This document shows positions 1 through 8,923 of a DNA stretch of 63,430 nucleotides, in pieces. The notes below the pieces were generated by a model, which was not told the DNA's origin, searched no databases, and was given only the letters and a program-made list of their open reading frames with translations. The position numbers and the translations under genes were made by a program. The first letter of the stretch is position 1, and each line of letters begins with the position of its first letter. This stretch comes from Hydrogenophaga sp. (GTDB taxonomy: Bacteria; Pseudomonadota; Gammaproteobacteria; Burkholderiales; Burkholderiaceae_C). Where the stretch lies: positions 60,733-124,162 of the forward strand of contig NZ_WVZN01000048.1 in the NCBI RefSeq assembly GCF_011772445.1, read 5' to 3'.

Positions 1-139
1 CGGCGCAGTTGCCGCACACGCCCTTGCGGCAGGAGTAGGGCATCTCGATGCCGGCCTTCAGTGCCGCGTCGAGCACGGTGTCCGCGGGCTCGCAGGGAAA
101 GGACACGTCGGTGCCGGCGATGTGGATCTGGTGGGTCAT
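1..139 (-). CDS. tphA1: Terephthalate 1,2-dioxygenase reductase (N-terminal part)
   Basis: Only the first 46 codons are present; the gene runs off the left edge. They read as a plant-type [2Fe-2S] ferredoxin domain with Cys37, Cys42 and Cys45 in the motif SCRKGVCGNC (C-x4-C-x2-C). In the Comamonas enzyme this N-terminal ferredoxin is fused to a flavin/NAD(P)H reductase that feeds electrons to the TphA2A3 oxygenase. It starts 19 nt after tphB, as the last gene of the tph operon. No strong Shine-Dalgarno is visible, so it may be translationally coupled. The reductase half cannot be confirmed; the tphA1 name rests mainly on gene order. Confidence 0.8.
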   Translation of the reverse strand, partial: MTHQIHIAGTDVSFPCEPADTVLDAALKAGIEMPYSCRKGVCGNCA

Positions 140-158
140 GCGAAGAAGGAAAGCGGGT

Positions 159-1112
159 TCAGGCCGGCGTTGGGCCCAGCACCAGGCGCAGGCTGCGCAG
201 CAGCGCGTCGGGCCGCGCCTGGCCGGTGCCGGCGATGTCCATCGCGCTGCCGTGGCCGGTGCTGGCCAGCAGCACCTCGGCGCCGATGGACAGGGCGCTG
301 GCGCCCTGCGGGGCGAGCAGCTTGATGGGGATGTGGCCCTGGTCGTGGAACATGGCCACGTACAGGTCGTGCGGGCGTCGCGCGTGGTCGGCCAGCAGCA
401 CGTCGGCGCCTTGCGGTTCGCCCACGTCCAGGCCCTGCTCGCGCAGCGCGCGCGCCGCAGGCACGGTGCAGCGCGCGTCGTGCGGGCCGAACAGCTCGCC
501 CTCGGACGCGTGCGGGTTCAAGCCGAACAGCGCCACGCGCGGCTCGGCGATGCCCAGGCGTTGGCAGGCGCGCACGCCGGCCTGCGCGGCGGCCACCACC
601 AGCGCCGGGTTCAGGCGCGACAGCGCACGCTCCACGCTTTCGTGCAATGTGGCGTGCACGATGCGCAAGCCACCGCCGATGAGCAGCAGGAAGACCTCGT
701 CCTCGCTCTGCCCGCACACCGACGCGACGAGGCTGGGGTAGCCGCTGAAGCGGATGCCCGCCTGCGCGATGGCGGTCTCGTGGTGCGGCCCGGCCACCAC
801 GGCCTGCACCTCGCCCGCGCGGCAGGCCTCGATGGCAGCGCTCGCGCTGGCCACGGCGCTGCGGCCGGCCGCCGCGTCGATGCGGCCGGGCTGGTGCGCC
901 CCGGCGGGCAGGCCACCCACGTGCACCTGCGCCAGGCCGACCAGCAGGTGCTGCAGGCCCAGGGCCTGCGCGGTGGCGCGCAACACCTCGTCCGGCCCGT
1001 AGACCACGAGGCGTTCGCGTTCCTGCGGCGCCAGTTCGGCCAGCGCCTTCAGCACGATCTCCGGGCCGACGCCGTTCGGGTCACCCAGGCTCAGGGCCAC
1101 ACGCGATGTCAT
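159..1112 (-). CDS. tphB: Terephthalate dihydrodiol dehydrogenase, PdxA family
   Basis: 317 residues of the PdxA (4-hydroxythreonine-4-phosphate dehydrogenase) fold: [12 protein letters not shown] near the N-terminus and metal-binding histidine motifs PHHETAI, HATLHES and HDQGHIPIK. Inside a tph operon this family member is TphB, which oxidises and decarboxylates the cis-dihydrodiol of terephthalate to protocatechuate with a divalent metal and NAD+. It closely matches my memory of Comamonas TphB (about 315 aa; GYPSL, INPHASEG, SALSIG and [10 protein letters not shown] blocks). The ATG is preceded by GGAG and lies 16 nt after tphA3. Vitamin B6 biosynthesis is less likely given the operon. Confidence 0.88.
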   Translation of the reverse strand: MTSRVALSLGDPNGVGPEIVLKALAELAPQERERLVVYGPDEVLRATAQALGLQHLLVGLAQVHVGGLPAGAHQPGRIDAAAGRSAVASASAAIEACRAGEVQAVVAGPHHETAIAQAGIRFSGYPSLVASVCGQSEDEVFLLLIGGGLRIVHATLHESVERALSRLNPALVVAAAQAGVRACQRLGIAEPRVALFGLNPHASEGELFGPHDARCTVPAARALREQGLDVGEPQGADVLLADHARRPHDLYVAMFHDQGHIPIKLLAPQGASALSIGAEVLLASTGHGSAMDIAGTGQARPDALLRSLRLVLGPTPA

Positions 1113-1128
1113 CGCTCGCTCCGGGCGC

Positions 1129-1593
1129 TCACAGCGGCAGCGCCATCAGCGTGTCGGTGACGGTGCTGTCGCACACCACCACGCGCTCGGCCAACAGCAG
1201 CCTGCCCTCCACCCGCACGAAGCGGTCGCGGTACACACCGGTGGCGAAGAGCTGCGTCTCGCCGTGCGCCATGATGCGCGCCACCATGAAGGGCGTGCTG
1301 GCACGCGCCGTGTGCTCGTCGGCCGCTTCCAGCAGCGGCACGCCCAGCAGGTGGCGGTAGCGCTGGCGCTCGTAGATGTTGGCCTCGCGCAGCGCGGCCA
1401 CGCGGTCTTCCAGCATGGCGCGCGAGTCGGCCCAGACGATGCCGGCCGGCAGGCCCTGCTGCTCGTTCTCCACGTGCGTGATGCGGTAGTGCGCGTCGGG
1501 CGCGAAGAAGTCGGGCCACTGCTCCAGGCGGTCGCTGTCGATGGTCTCGGCGTAGGCCGCGTGAAAGGCCACAAGGCTCAGCAGATCGATCAC
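1129..1593 (-). CDS. tphA3: Terephthalate 1,2-dioxygenase, small (beta) subunit
   Basis: 154 residues, the family length, of the ring-hydroxylating dioxygenase beta-subunit fold (NTF2/cystatin-like). It has the typical early [17 protein letters not shown] segment and a C-terminus [14 protein letters not shown] that I recall as identical in Comamonas TphA3. The start is a GTG whose last three bases with the next A (GTGA) overlap the tphA2 TGA stop, so the two subunits are translationally coupled. The beta subunit is structural and packs with TphA2 into the oxygenase hexamer that dihydroxylates terephthalate. Confidence 0.9.
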   Translation of the reverse strand: MIDLLSLVAFHAAYAETIDSDRLEQWPDFFAPDAHYRITHVENEQQGLPAGIVWADSRAMLEDRVAALREANIYERQRYRHLLGVPLLEAADEHTARASTPFMVARIMAHGETQLFATGVYRDRFVRVEGRLLLAERVVVCDSTVTDTLMALPL

Positions 1594-2825
1594 GCCGCCA
1601 CCCCCATGTGCTGGCGGTAGGCCTTCCAGAAGCCACGCACCGAAGTTTCGGTGGCCCGGCCTTCGCCCGAGGCCACCACGTCGCCGCCCATGGCCACCAC
1701 GGCCTGCTGGTCGCGCGCGCCGGCGATGCCGCGCTGCACGAAGCCGCCCACCGCGCCGTCTTCCATGGAGATGAAGCCCGCCGGGCCCACCAGGTTGCAT
1801 TGCTTCAGGCGCACGCGCAGTTGCTCGGGCGTGTCGTCCTCGAAGCCCAGGTAGACCCAGTGCAACTCGCTGCGGTCCTTGCCCTTGGTAACGACCTGGC
1901 GCACGGCCAGGCAGTTCTGGATCTGCTGCAGCACGAAGCCTGGAAACACCGAGAGGATCTGCAGCGTGATGCCATCGGGCCACTCGTCGAAGCCCGCGAG
2001 CACGCTCGGGTCCTTCAGGCGGTAGCGGTCGTGGTCGGAGCGCAGGCCCTGCTCCTTGTACGACTCGTCTTTGGCCGCGGGGTCGATCATCGAGTAGCTG
2101 ACGTGGTTGCCGCCCGATTCGTCCACGATCACGCCGCCCTTCTGCGAAAGGCGGTTGAGCTCGAAGGTGGTGAAGAACAGGTGCAGCAGGCTCGCGTGGT
2201 AGCTGTCGCGCACGTTCTCCACGTAGAGCTTCCAGTCGTTGGGCAGGGCCTGGGTGAAGCGGCCGATGACCTTCACCGGCTTGTGCAGCACGCGCTCGAT
2301 GCGCGCGCAGATGTCCTCGCCCAGGTACTCCTCGATCGGCGGCACGTCGTCGCTGAAGCTGCCGAACACCAGGCCGCAGTACACGGCCACGCGCAGCTTG
2401 CGCGGGCCGTGTTCTTCCTTGCAGAAGTCCGGCGGCATGCCGCCCTGGCCCTTCACGCCCTTCTCGAAGGCCACGCCGGTGAGCTCGCCCTGGCGGTTGT
2501 AGCTCCAGGCGTGGTACACGCACTGGAAGCTTTCGGCCTTGCCCGATTTCTCCAGCGCGATCAGCGAGCCGCGGTGCGCGCAGCGGTTCTCGAAGGCGTA
2601 CACCTCGCCGTCGGCGTCGCGCACCACCACCACGGGCGTCTCGCCCACGAAGGTGGTGCGGTAGCTGCCGTCCTCGGGCAGCTCGGCTTCCAGGCACAGG
2701 TAGTTCCAGGTGGCGCCGCGGAACACGCGCTCCTGCTCCTGCGCGTGGACCTCGTCGTCCGCGTACACCGCGTAGGGCACGCGGGTGAGCCGGTCGGCCC
2801 AGTGAATGGCTTGCACGTCTGACAT
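1590..2825 (-). CDS. tphA2: Terephthalate 1,2-dioxygenase, large (alpha) subunit
   Basis: 411 residues. The Rieske [2Fe-2S] ligands are Cys82-x-His84 and Cys102-x2-His105; the mononuclear iron site is Asp207, His210 and His215 in the D-x2-H-x4-H motif of [12 protein letters not shown]. Long stretches, such as ENRCAHRG and [11 protein letters not shown], agree with what I recall of Comamonas TphA2. It catalyses O2-dependent cis-dihydroxylation of terephthalate with TphA3 and the reductase TphA1. The ATG at 2825 lies 8 nt after tphC. The reading frame stays open far upstream, but that part is only antisense-rich GC shadow. Confidence 0.92.
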   Translation of the reverse strand: MSDVQAIHWADRLTRVPYAVYADDEVHAQEQERVFRGATWNYLCLEAELPEDGSYRTTFVGETPVVVVRDADGEVYAFENRCAHRGSLIALEKSGKAESFQCVYHAWSYNRQGELTGVAFEKGVKGQGGMPPDFCKEEHGPRKLRVAVYCGLVFGSFSDDVPPIEEYLGEDICARIERVLHKPVKVIGRFTQALPNDWKLYVENVRDSYHASLLHLFFTTFELNRLSQKGGVIVDESGGNHVSYSMIDPAAKDESYKEQGLRSDHDRYRLKDPSVLAGFDEWPDGITLQILSVFPGFVLQQIQNCLAVRQVVTKGKDRSELHWVYLGFEDDTPEQLRVRLKQCNLVGPAGFISMEDGAVGGFVQRGIAGARDQQAVVAMGGDVVASGEGRATETSVRGFWKAYRQHMGVAA

Positions 2826-2833
2826 GTCGGCGG

Positions 2834-3826
2834 TCACTCGAGCGTCACGTTGGCGGACTTGATCACGCGGGCCCATTTGTCGGACTCGGCCTTGATGAAG
2901 GCGCCCGTCTGCTTCGGCGTCTGGCCGCCCGGCTCGGCGCCTTGCGCGGCAAACTTCTCGCGCACGTCGGGCAGGGCCATGGCAGCGGCGAAGTGCTTCT
3001 GGATCTGCACCGCCACCGCCTCGGGCGTGCCTGCCGGCGCGACCACGCTGAAGAAGGTCACGGCCTGCATGTCGGGCAGCTTCAGTTCGGCGAAGGTCGG
3101 CACCTCGGGCAGCGCCTTCGAGCGGCGCTCGTCCGCCACGGCCAGCACCTTGATGCGCTTGCTCTGGTGGTATTGCGCCGAGGAGGCGATGTTGTCGAAG
3201 AACACGTCCACCTGGCCACCGACCAGGTCGGTGAGCGCGGGCGCCGTTCCCCGGTAGGGGATGTGCACCATGCGCGTGCCGGTGATCTGCATGAACAGGT
3301 TGGCCGTGAGGTGCGAGGTGGAGCCGTTGCCCTGCGAGGCGTAAGTCACCTTGTCGGGGTTGGCCTTGAGGTAGGCGATGAACTCCGCGAGGTTGTTCGC
3401 CGGCACGCGGTTGGACACGCCCAGCACGTTGGGCACCGTGGCCACCACCGTCACCGGCACCCACTTGGTGGGGTCGAACGGCATGGTCTTGTAGAGGTGG
3501 TGGTTGATGGCGATCGGGCCGGGCGGCGAGACCAGCAAGGTGCTGCCGTCGGCGTCGGCGCGCGCCACGAACTCGCCACCGATGTTGCCGCCCGCGCCGG
3601 TGCGGTTCTCCACCACGATGCCGGCGGGGTAAGCGTCGCGCATCTTCTCGGCCAGCACGCGCGGCAGCACGTCGGCGGTGCCGCCCGCGGGGAAGGGCAC
3701 CACCAGGCGAAGCAGCTTGGGCGATTCGCCCGACTGGGCGACGGCGCTCAGGGGCAGCGCGGCACACAGGCCGGCGGCGATCGACGCCGCCGCAAGGGCG
3801 CGTCGTGTGAATCGTGGGGAGTTCAT
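2834..3826 (-). CDS. tphC: Periplasmic terephthalate-binding receptor, Bug/TctC family
   Basis: 330-residue tripartite tricarboxylate (TTT) transporter receptor. The signal peptide is clear: twin Arg, then hydrophobic [17 protein letters not shown], then AVAQ. The mature protein has Bug-family landmarks ([37 protein letters not shown]). In Comamonas TphC captures terephthalate and delivers it to TctAB-type membrane subunits encoded elsewhere; none are in this window. The ATG at 3826 is preferred over one 39 nt upstream because AGAGGA sits just before it and the signal peptide begins there. First gene of the leftward tph operon. Confidence 0.88.
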   Translation of the reverse strand: MNSPRFTRRALAAASIAAGLCAALPLSAVAQSGESPKLLRLVVPFPAGGTADVLPRVLAEKMRDAYPAGIVVENRTGAGGNIGGEFVARADADGSTLLVSPPGPIAINHHLYKTMPFDPTKWVPVTVVATVPNVLGVSNRVPANNLAEFIAYLKANPDKVTYASQGNGSTSHLTANLFMQITGTRMVHIPYRGTAPALTDLVGGQVDVFFDNIASSAQYHQSKRIKVLAVADERRSKALPEVPTFAELKLPDMQAVTFFSVVAPAGTPEAVAVQIQKHFAAAMALPDVREKFAAQGAEPGGQTPKQTGAFIKAESDKWARVIKSANVTLE

Positions 3827-3935
3827 GTCAATCCTCTGCGTGGGTGGTCGGAACGTGTCGGCCAATCACCGGCACGGCGGCGCAGTCTAGGTGCGTGCTT
3901 GATTCACATCAACGAATTCGCACAAAATGTGCGCT
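3827..3935. promoter_or_regulatory. Divergent tphC/tphR promoter region
   Basis: 109 nt between the divergently transcribed tphC and tphR genes. It is AT-richer than its surroundings (gattcacatcaacgaattc) and carries the candidate operator annotated separately. It must hold both promoters; no confident -35/-10 pair was assigned by eye. Confidence 0.6.
3919..3933. promoter_or_regulatory. Candidate TphR (IclR-type) operator
   Basis: Perfect inverted repeat CGCACA-AAA-TGTGCG immediately upstream of tphR. IclR regulators bind short palindromes in divergent promoters, so this is the best TphR site in the window. It overlaps a possible upstream ATG at 3927, which argues that translation starts at 3936 or later. 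Confidence 0.55.
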
Positions 3936-4754
3936 ATGCGAACTTCCAACAAGACTTTCCCCAGCATCACCGAACAGGACGTGACGAACGGCACAGCCGA
4001 ACGCGCCGAGCGCGACTACGTGATGGCGCTGGAGAAGGGTCTGGCCATCATCGAGGCCTTCGGTCAGTTGCGCGGTGCGGCCACGCTCACGCAGCTCGCC
4101 GAGGTCACGGGTCACACCAAGGCCTCGGTGCGCCGCTCGCTGCACACGCTGTGCCACCTGGGCTACGCCACGCAGGACGGCCGCCAGTTCCAACTGGCCG
4201 CGCGCGCCTTGCGCCTGGGCTCGGCCTTCGTCGTGTCGGACGCGCTCACGCGCCTGGCCCAGCCCATCCTGGAGACCACCGCCGAGCGCACGAAGGAATC
4301 GGCCTCCATCGCGGTGCTCGATTCGCAGGACTCGGTCTTCGTTGCGCGCGCCACGCACCGACGCAGCCTGTCGGTGGGGCTGGGCGTGGGCGCGCGGCTG
4401 CCGGCCTACGCCAGCGCCACGGGCCGCGTGCTGCTGGGCGGGCAGCCGCGCGACTGGGTGCGCTTCATGCTCAACCGCATGGGCCGGCCCGCGCTCACGG
4501 TCAAGACCATCACCAGCCTGCCCAAGGTGATGCAGCAGGTGGACCTGGCACAGCGCCAGGGCTACGCGCTGTGCGACCAGGAACTGGAAATCGGCCTGCG
4601 CTCGATCGCGGTGCCCATCCTCGATCGCCGCGGCCGCACCATCGCGGCGATGAGCCTGTCGGTGGCCACGAGCCGCATGGACGTGCCCACCATCCTGGAG
4701 AAGCTGCTGCCGGAGCTGGAGCGCGCGAAGCAGAAGTTCCCGGCGTTGCTGTAG
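3936..4754 (+). CDS. tphR: IclR-family activator of the tph operon
   Basis: About 272 residues. The N-terminal winged helix-turn-helix (LTQLAEVTGHTKASVRRSL, then a wing around YATQDGRQFQL) is followed by an IclR effector domain (VLDSQDSVFVAR; GARLPAYASATGRVLL; CDQELEIGLRSIAVPI). In Comamonas TphR responds to terephthalate and activates tphC-A2-A3-B-A1. The divergent position next to tphC is the same here. ATGs occur at 3927 and 3936; 3936 is chosen because 3927 lies inside the palindrome. The specific name depends on context, since IclR proteins are alike. Confidence 0.82.
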   Translation: MRTSNKTFPSITEQDVTNGTAERAERDYVMALEKGLAIIEAFGQLRGAATLTQLAEVTGHTKASVRRSLHTLCHLGYATQDGRQFQLAARALRLGSAFVVSDALTRLAQPILETTAERTKESASIAVLDSQDSVFVARATHRRSLSVGLGVGARLPAYASATGRVLLGGQPRDWVRFMLNRMGRPALTVKTITSLPKVMQQVDLAQRQGYALCDQELEIGLRSIAVPILDRRGRTIAAMSLSVATSRMDVPTILEKLLPELERAKQKFPALL

Positions 4755-4799
4755 AGCGCGCGTCCCACACCACCAAGAGGCCCACGCGCCCCCGCGCGT

Positions 4800-7270
4800 T
4801 TACCAGAGCACCCGCACCCCCACCCCGCCGCTGATGCCGCTGTCCGTGCGCGCGTCCCCGCCCAGTTCCCAGAGCTGGCTCAGTTCGCCGTACAGGCTGG
4901 TGCGCGGGCTGAGCTGCCAGCTCGCGCCCAGGCTCAATTCGCTGCTGTTGCCACCGGTGCGGCTGCTGATGTCCGTGCCGCCCACGCCGCCCGCGAAGCG
5001 CGTCACGTCGGTGCTGTTGCTGCGCTTGTAGAGGTTGAAGCTGGCGTAAGGGCGCAGGGCGCCCGGGCCGGCGTTGAACAGACCCTTCACGCGCACGCCA
5101 GCGCGCACGATCCAGCTGCCGTCGGTGTCCTGCTGCACCGTGGCGCCGCTCAGGCCGGTGTCGTCCAGGCTCAGGTGCTGGTAGGCCACCTGCACCGACG
5201 GTTCGATCTGCCAGCGCGGCGAGAGCGCGAAACCCTGGACCGCTTCCAGCGAGGCCATCAGGCTGTCGCCCTTGCCCGCGCTGGACTCGCCCTCGGCGGG
5301 CGTGGCGGTGTAGCGGTGGCGGCCCAGTTGCAGCACGGCGTCCAGGCTCAGGCTGTCGCGCTGCCAGGTGGCGTAGCCGCCCAGGTACTGGCTGCGCAGG
5401 TCGTTGCGTCCCGACGAGTAATTTGCGGCACCGCTTTCCTGGCCGCGCACGGCCATGTCGCCCTCGAGCTGGCCCAGGTAGAGACCGGCGCGCCAGTTCG
5501 CGTGGGCCCACAGGTCGGTGCCGGTCTGGAAGCCGTTCAGGCGCCCGTTGCTCGTGGGGCTCACGGTGCCCTGTTGGGCGATGTCGCGGTCCACGCTGAA
5601 GACGCGGCCCCAGGCCTGGCGCTCGCGGCCGTCGCGTCGATGGCGGTGCGCAACTCGCCCATGCGCTGCTGGCGGTTGGCCAGCATGGCGATGTCGAGCG
5701 CGCGGAACTGCTCGGGCACCACCGCGTAGAGCGCCACCTCGGCGCGGTAGCCCTCGGAGCGCAGGTACCAGTTCTCGCCCGCGCCGTTGGCGTCGGCCGC
5801 GACCAGGCGGTACTGGTAGGCGCCACCGCCCACCACGCCGTTGGCCAGACGGAACGCGTCCCTGGTGGTTTGCGCGGTGGTGGTGGCCCCGCCGGTGGCG
5901 GTGATCACCTCGATGCCGTCGCCCGTGGTCTCGGCGCCCAGGGCATCGAAGTGGGTGATGCGCAGCAGCGTGTTGCCGGAGGCGCTGGCGCCCGCGCCAT
6001 CGAGCACCAGGCGGCCACCGCCCAACTGCAAGGTGCCGCCATTGCCCACGTAGGCGCCCGTCACCGTGAGCGTGCCGCTCGCCAGCGACACCGTGCCGGC
6101 GTTGTTCAGCGCGCTCAGGGTCTGGTTGAAAGCGCCGGCGTCCAGCGTGCCCGAAGCGCCGACCGTGTGCGCCGATGCCGCGCTGAACACGTTGACCGCG
6201 CCCGCGCGCAGCGTGCCGCCGGTGATGTTCGTCGCGCCGCCGTAGGTGCTGGCACCGGTGAGCGTCGTCACGCCGCTGCCGACGTGGTTCACGCTGGTGC
6301 TGCCGGTGATGGCGGGCGCGAAACCGTAGGCGCTGGCGTTGTGGTTGAAGTTGAGCACCGCCGTGCCGAGACCGCCGTTGACGACCGAGGCGAGAACGGT
6401 GCCCGGCGCCGCGGCGGCGGCGCCGGCGGCACCACCGATGTTCAGCACGGCGGAGCCGCCGGCGTTGGCGGCCAGGTTGACGGCGGAGTTGCCGCTGTTG
6501 GCCGAGATCAGGGCCCCGTCGGTCACGGTCAGCGTCGCCGTGCCGGAGGCACCGAGGTTGATGGTGGCGATGGTGGAGGCCAGGCGCGAGCCGGCTCCGG
6601 TCACCACCCCGGTGAAGCCACCCGGCATGGACCCGAGATGGACCGCCGCCCGGCCCTCGACGGTGCCGCCGTTGGACACCTCCAGGGTGCCGCGCTGGTG
6701 GACGAAGCCGACGCCGGAGGTGAAGGCCGAACCAGCGCCGCTGACGCGCACGTTCGCCACACCACCGCCCGACACCGTCGGCGACGTGCCTCCCAGCCGC
6801 ACGCCGCTCGGGCCCGTTGCGGTCAGCAGCCCGCCGTCGAGCACGCTGATGTTGACCTGCCCGGCGCTGCCCAGAAGCGACACGGTCCGCACGGCGCTGC
6901 CCGCACCCTGCACGGTCAGTGCCCCGGTGGTGCCCGCCGCGTTGCCGACCTGCAGATTGCCGAGGGTTCCGTAGCTCGCGCCGCCCTCGAACGTCAGCGC
7001 GGCCCCGCCGACAGATTCCACCGCCGTGTTGCTGCCGGCCGGATTGACCGCCACGTTGCCGCGGATCGGCGGCAGCACCCCCGTGACCGTGAAGTTGGCG
7101 GTCAGGGTGATCGTGGAACTCGGGTCTGCGCTGGCGTTGGCCTGGTTGATCGCGGTGATCAGCTCGGCCTCGTTGGCGGCTGTGAAGTCGGCCGCTTGCG
7201 CCACGCCGCTGGCGGCCAGGCCCGCCATGACCAAAGCCGCATTCCATCCCGTTCCATGACACCGGTTCAT
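4800..7270 (-). pseudogene. Autotransporter adhesin split by a frameshift
   Basis: One autotransporter gene in two frames. The N-terminal frame (7270 down to about 5640) has a signal peptide ending GVAQA-ADF, then a Gly/Ala/Thr/Ser-rich beta-helix passenger with autotransporter-associated strand repeats (GGAALTFEGGASYG, STYGGATNITGGTLRAGAVN). The C-terminal frame (about 5640 to 4800) encodes the outer-membrane barrel from WGRVFSVDRDIAQQ to the final aromatic SGGVGVRVLW. The halves join if one base is restored near 5625-5640, where QRMGELRTAIDATA should run into GRERQAWGR. Either a real inactivating deletion or a sequencing error in a GC-rich run. The adhesive target is unknown. Confidence 0.75.
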
Positions 7271-7451
7271 TCGATCGCCTCCCTATGAAAACAATAGCAC
7301 TACAGCAAGCATAGAAGCGCTGTGCCACTCGAAGCGCGGCAGTCTAGGGGGGGCGGTCGCGAGACCCGGGCGCGGGCGCAATCAACGGAGCGAGTTGCGG
7401 CCTCAACGGCTGGTGCTTCTCATCGGACGGACACCACGGCACACTGCCCCC
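7271..7451. promoter_or_regulatory. Divergent intergenic region, autotransporter / lipoprotein
   Basis: 181 nt between the leftward autotransporter and the rightward lipoprotein. The part next to the autotransporter (about 7280-7315, ctatgaaaacaatagcac) is AT-rich and is a plausible promoter. No palindromic operator was seen. Confidence 0.35.
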
Positions 7452-7880
7452 ATGAACACCTCATCGCCCTGGCACCTGACGGCGAGCCTTGCACTGGCCC
7501 TGGCGCTCGCGGCCTGTGGGGACCGGGACACCGCCCCCACGGCGTCACCCGCGCCCACCGCCTCCCCCGAGCCGTCCCCCACGCCGCCGGCGCCCTCACC
7601 AGCACCTGCCACCGACCAATGGATCGGCCAGTGGAACGGCCCCGAGGGCACCTTCGTCCGCATCACCGGCGGCAGCGGCCACTACGAGGTCACCGTCCGC
7701 AACCTGGACGGGCCGCGCACTTTCGTGGGCAGGTCCCGGGGTGACACGATCGAGTTCGAGCGCGACGGCAAGCGCGAAGCCCTGCGCGCCAGCAACGGCG
7801 AACAGACGGGCATGAAGTGGCTGGCCGGGAAGAAGGACTGTCTGACGGTGCGCGCGGGGGAAGGCTACTGTCGGGATTGA
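7452..7880 (+). CDS. Small proline-linker lipoprotein, unknown function
   Basis: 142 residues. A type II signal peptide ends in the lipobox ALAAC, with the lipidated Cys at residue 22. A roughly 40-residue low-complexity Pro/Ala/Ser/Thr tether follows, then a compact ~75-residue domain beginning WIGQWNGPEGTFVRI and ending CLTVRAGEGYCRD, whose two Cys may form a disulfide. The ATG at 7452 is chosen because the signal peptide starts there; an in-frame ATG at 7395 adds an improbable charged extension. I do not recognise the family; the WxGxWxGPEG start resembles small beta-barrel lipoproteins. Convergent with the next gene. Confidence 0.7.
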   Translation: MNTSSPWHLTASLALALALAACGDRDTAPTASPAPTASPEPSPTPPAPSPAPATDQWIGQWNGPEGTFVRITGGSGHYEVTVRNLDGPRTFVGRSRGDTIEFERDGKREALRASNGEQTGMKWLAGKKDCLTVRAGEGYCRD

Positions 7881-7924
7881 CCGGCTTGGGCCGAGCGGGT
7901 TCGGCGCCCGGCTGCCGCCGTCCC

Positions 7925-8311
7925 CTACCGCGCCACCCGCCGAAACACGTAGCCCCCGTGGTGGAACACCCCGTCCACGAAGCGCCCATCCGCCGTGAAG
8001 CCCGTGTCGTCCACGTACCAGATGCGGTCGCCGCGCACCCAGTAGCGCCCCCGGTACGCGCTCTTCCTTCCGCCCCGCTCTTCGTCGTAGCGGCCATTGG
8101 GCAGCAGTTCGTGGCGGATGTATCCGTCGTCCGTGGCCCACAGGCCGAGCCAGGGATGGCGCGCGGGGTCGTCGTGGTCGTCAGGACCGGGTTGTCCGGG
8201 GACCTGAATGGCTGGAGGCAGTGGTTGGGCCATGGGCAGAGAGGGCAAGAGGATGAAGAGGGGCAGCGTGACGAAGAAGGACAACGCCAGCCGCACGCGC
8301 GCGCGGCTCAT
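7925..8311 (-). CDS. Secreted Atu4866-domain protein
   Basis: 128 residues. An N-terminal signal peptide or anchor (LALSFFVTLPLFILLPSLPMA) precedes a small beta-rich domain matching the Agrobacterium Atu4866 family: HPWLGLWATDDGYIRHELL, then RYDEERGGRKSAYRGRYWV and DDTGFTADGRF. The biochemical role of this family is unknown, but it is often found near small redox or stress proteins. Its ATG overlaps the stop of the upstream carboxymuconolactone-decarboxylase-like gene (ATGA), so the two are probably co-translated and both exported. Confidence 0.75.
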   Translation of the reverse strand: MSRARVRLALSFFVTLPLFILLPSLPMAQPLPPAIQVPGQPGPDDHDDPARHPWLGLWATDDGYIRHELLPNGRYDEERGGRKSAYRGRYWVRGDRIWYVDDTGFTADGRFVDGVFHHGGYVFRRVAR

Positions 8312-8805
8312 GGCCGGCCCGCGGGTGCCGTGGCCAGGCCGCGCTCCTTGAAAAGTTCCTGCAGGGTCTGCGAGGCTTCGATGGCGCGCGGGAAGCCGGC
8401 CGGAACGGTGATCAGGTAGGCGATTTCCTTGAGCTCGTCGGGCGTGGCGCCCAGATTGAGCGCGTAGCCGGCGTGGGTCTTGAAGAAGCCGCGCAGGCCC
8501 AGTGCCGCAAACGCGGCCGAGGCGGCCAGCTGCCGGGTTTTGGGGTCGAGCACGGTGCGGCCCCAGACGTCGCCCAGCGCATACGAAGCCGTGCTCTCGG
8601 CGAGGAAAGGAAATTCCTGGCGCATGGCCTCGAACACGGGTTGGGACTGGCCGTTGTTGAGCTCGCGCAGCACCTGAAGGCCGCGCTCGTAGCGGGCGCT
8701 GTTCTCGGTTGGGGGCGACGTGGGGTTGGCGTGCGCGCTGGCCGCCAGCGCGGCGCTGCCCGCGAGGGCCAGACCCAGTCCGCGCCAGGTGATCGAGGTG
8801 TTCAT
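8308..8805 (-). CDS. Exported carboxymuconolactone decarboxylase-like (AhpD-fold) protein
   Basis: 165 residues. A cleavable signal peptide (LGLALAGSAALAASAHA) is followed by a CMD/AhpD-type helical domain (RYERGLQVLRELN; DPKTRQLAASAAFAALG; NLGATPDELKEIAYLITVPAGFP). The family includes gamma-carboxymuconolactone decarboxylase and alkylhydroperoxidase AhpD; the AhpD CxxC active site is absent, so peroxidase activity is unlikely. The ATG at 8805 has GGAG upstream and begins the signal peptide, unlike an ATG 36 nt earlier. An AraC regulator lies just upstream on the same strand and may control it. Confidence 0.75.
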   Translation of the reverse strand: MNTSITWRGLGLALAGSAALAASAHANPTSPPTENSARYERGLQVLRELNNGQSQPVFEAMRQEFPFLAESTASYALGDVWGRTVLDPKTRQLAASAAFAALGLRGFFKTHAGYALNLGATPDELKEIAYLITVPAGFPRAIEASQTLQELFKERGLATAPAGRP

Positions 8806-8923
8806 CGAGTGGGCTCCTTCAAAGGTGGCTGTTGAAGCCACCCACTCTAGGAGCCCACGCGCCCGATGGCTTGCCCAAAACCCGTGAGCGCTTGCCCGTT
8901 TGTGCGCGCTGCGCGCACTGGCG

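Noticed and set aside
159..1112. PdxA assignment to pyridoxine biosynthesis
   Set aside because: Placement inside a full tph operon and closeness to recalled TphB make dihydrodiol dehydrogenase the better call.
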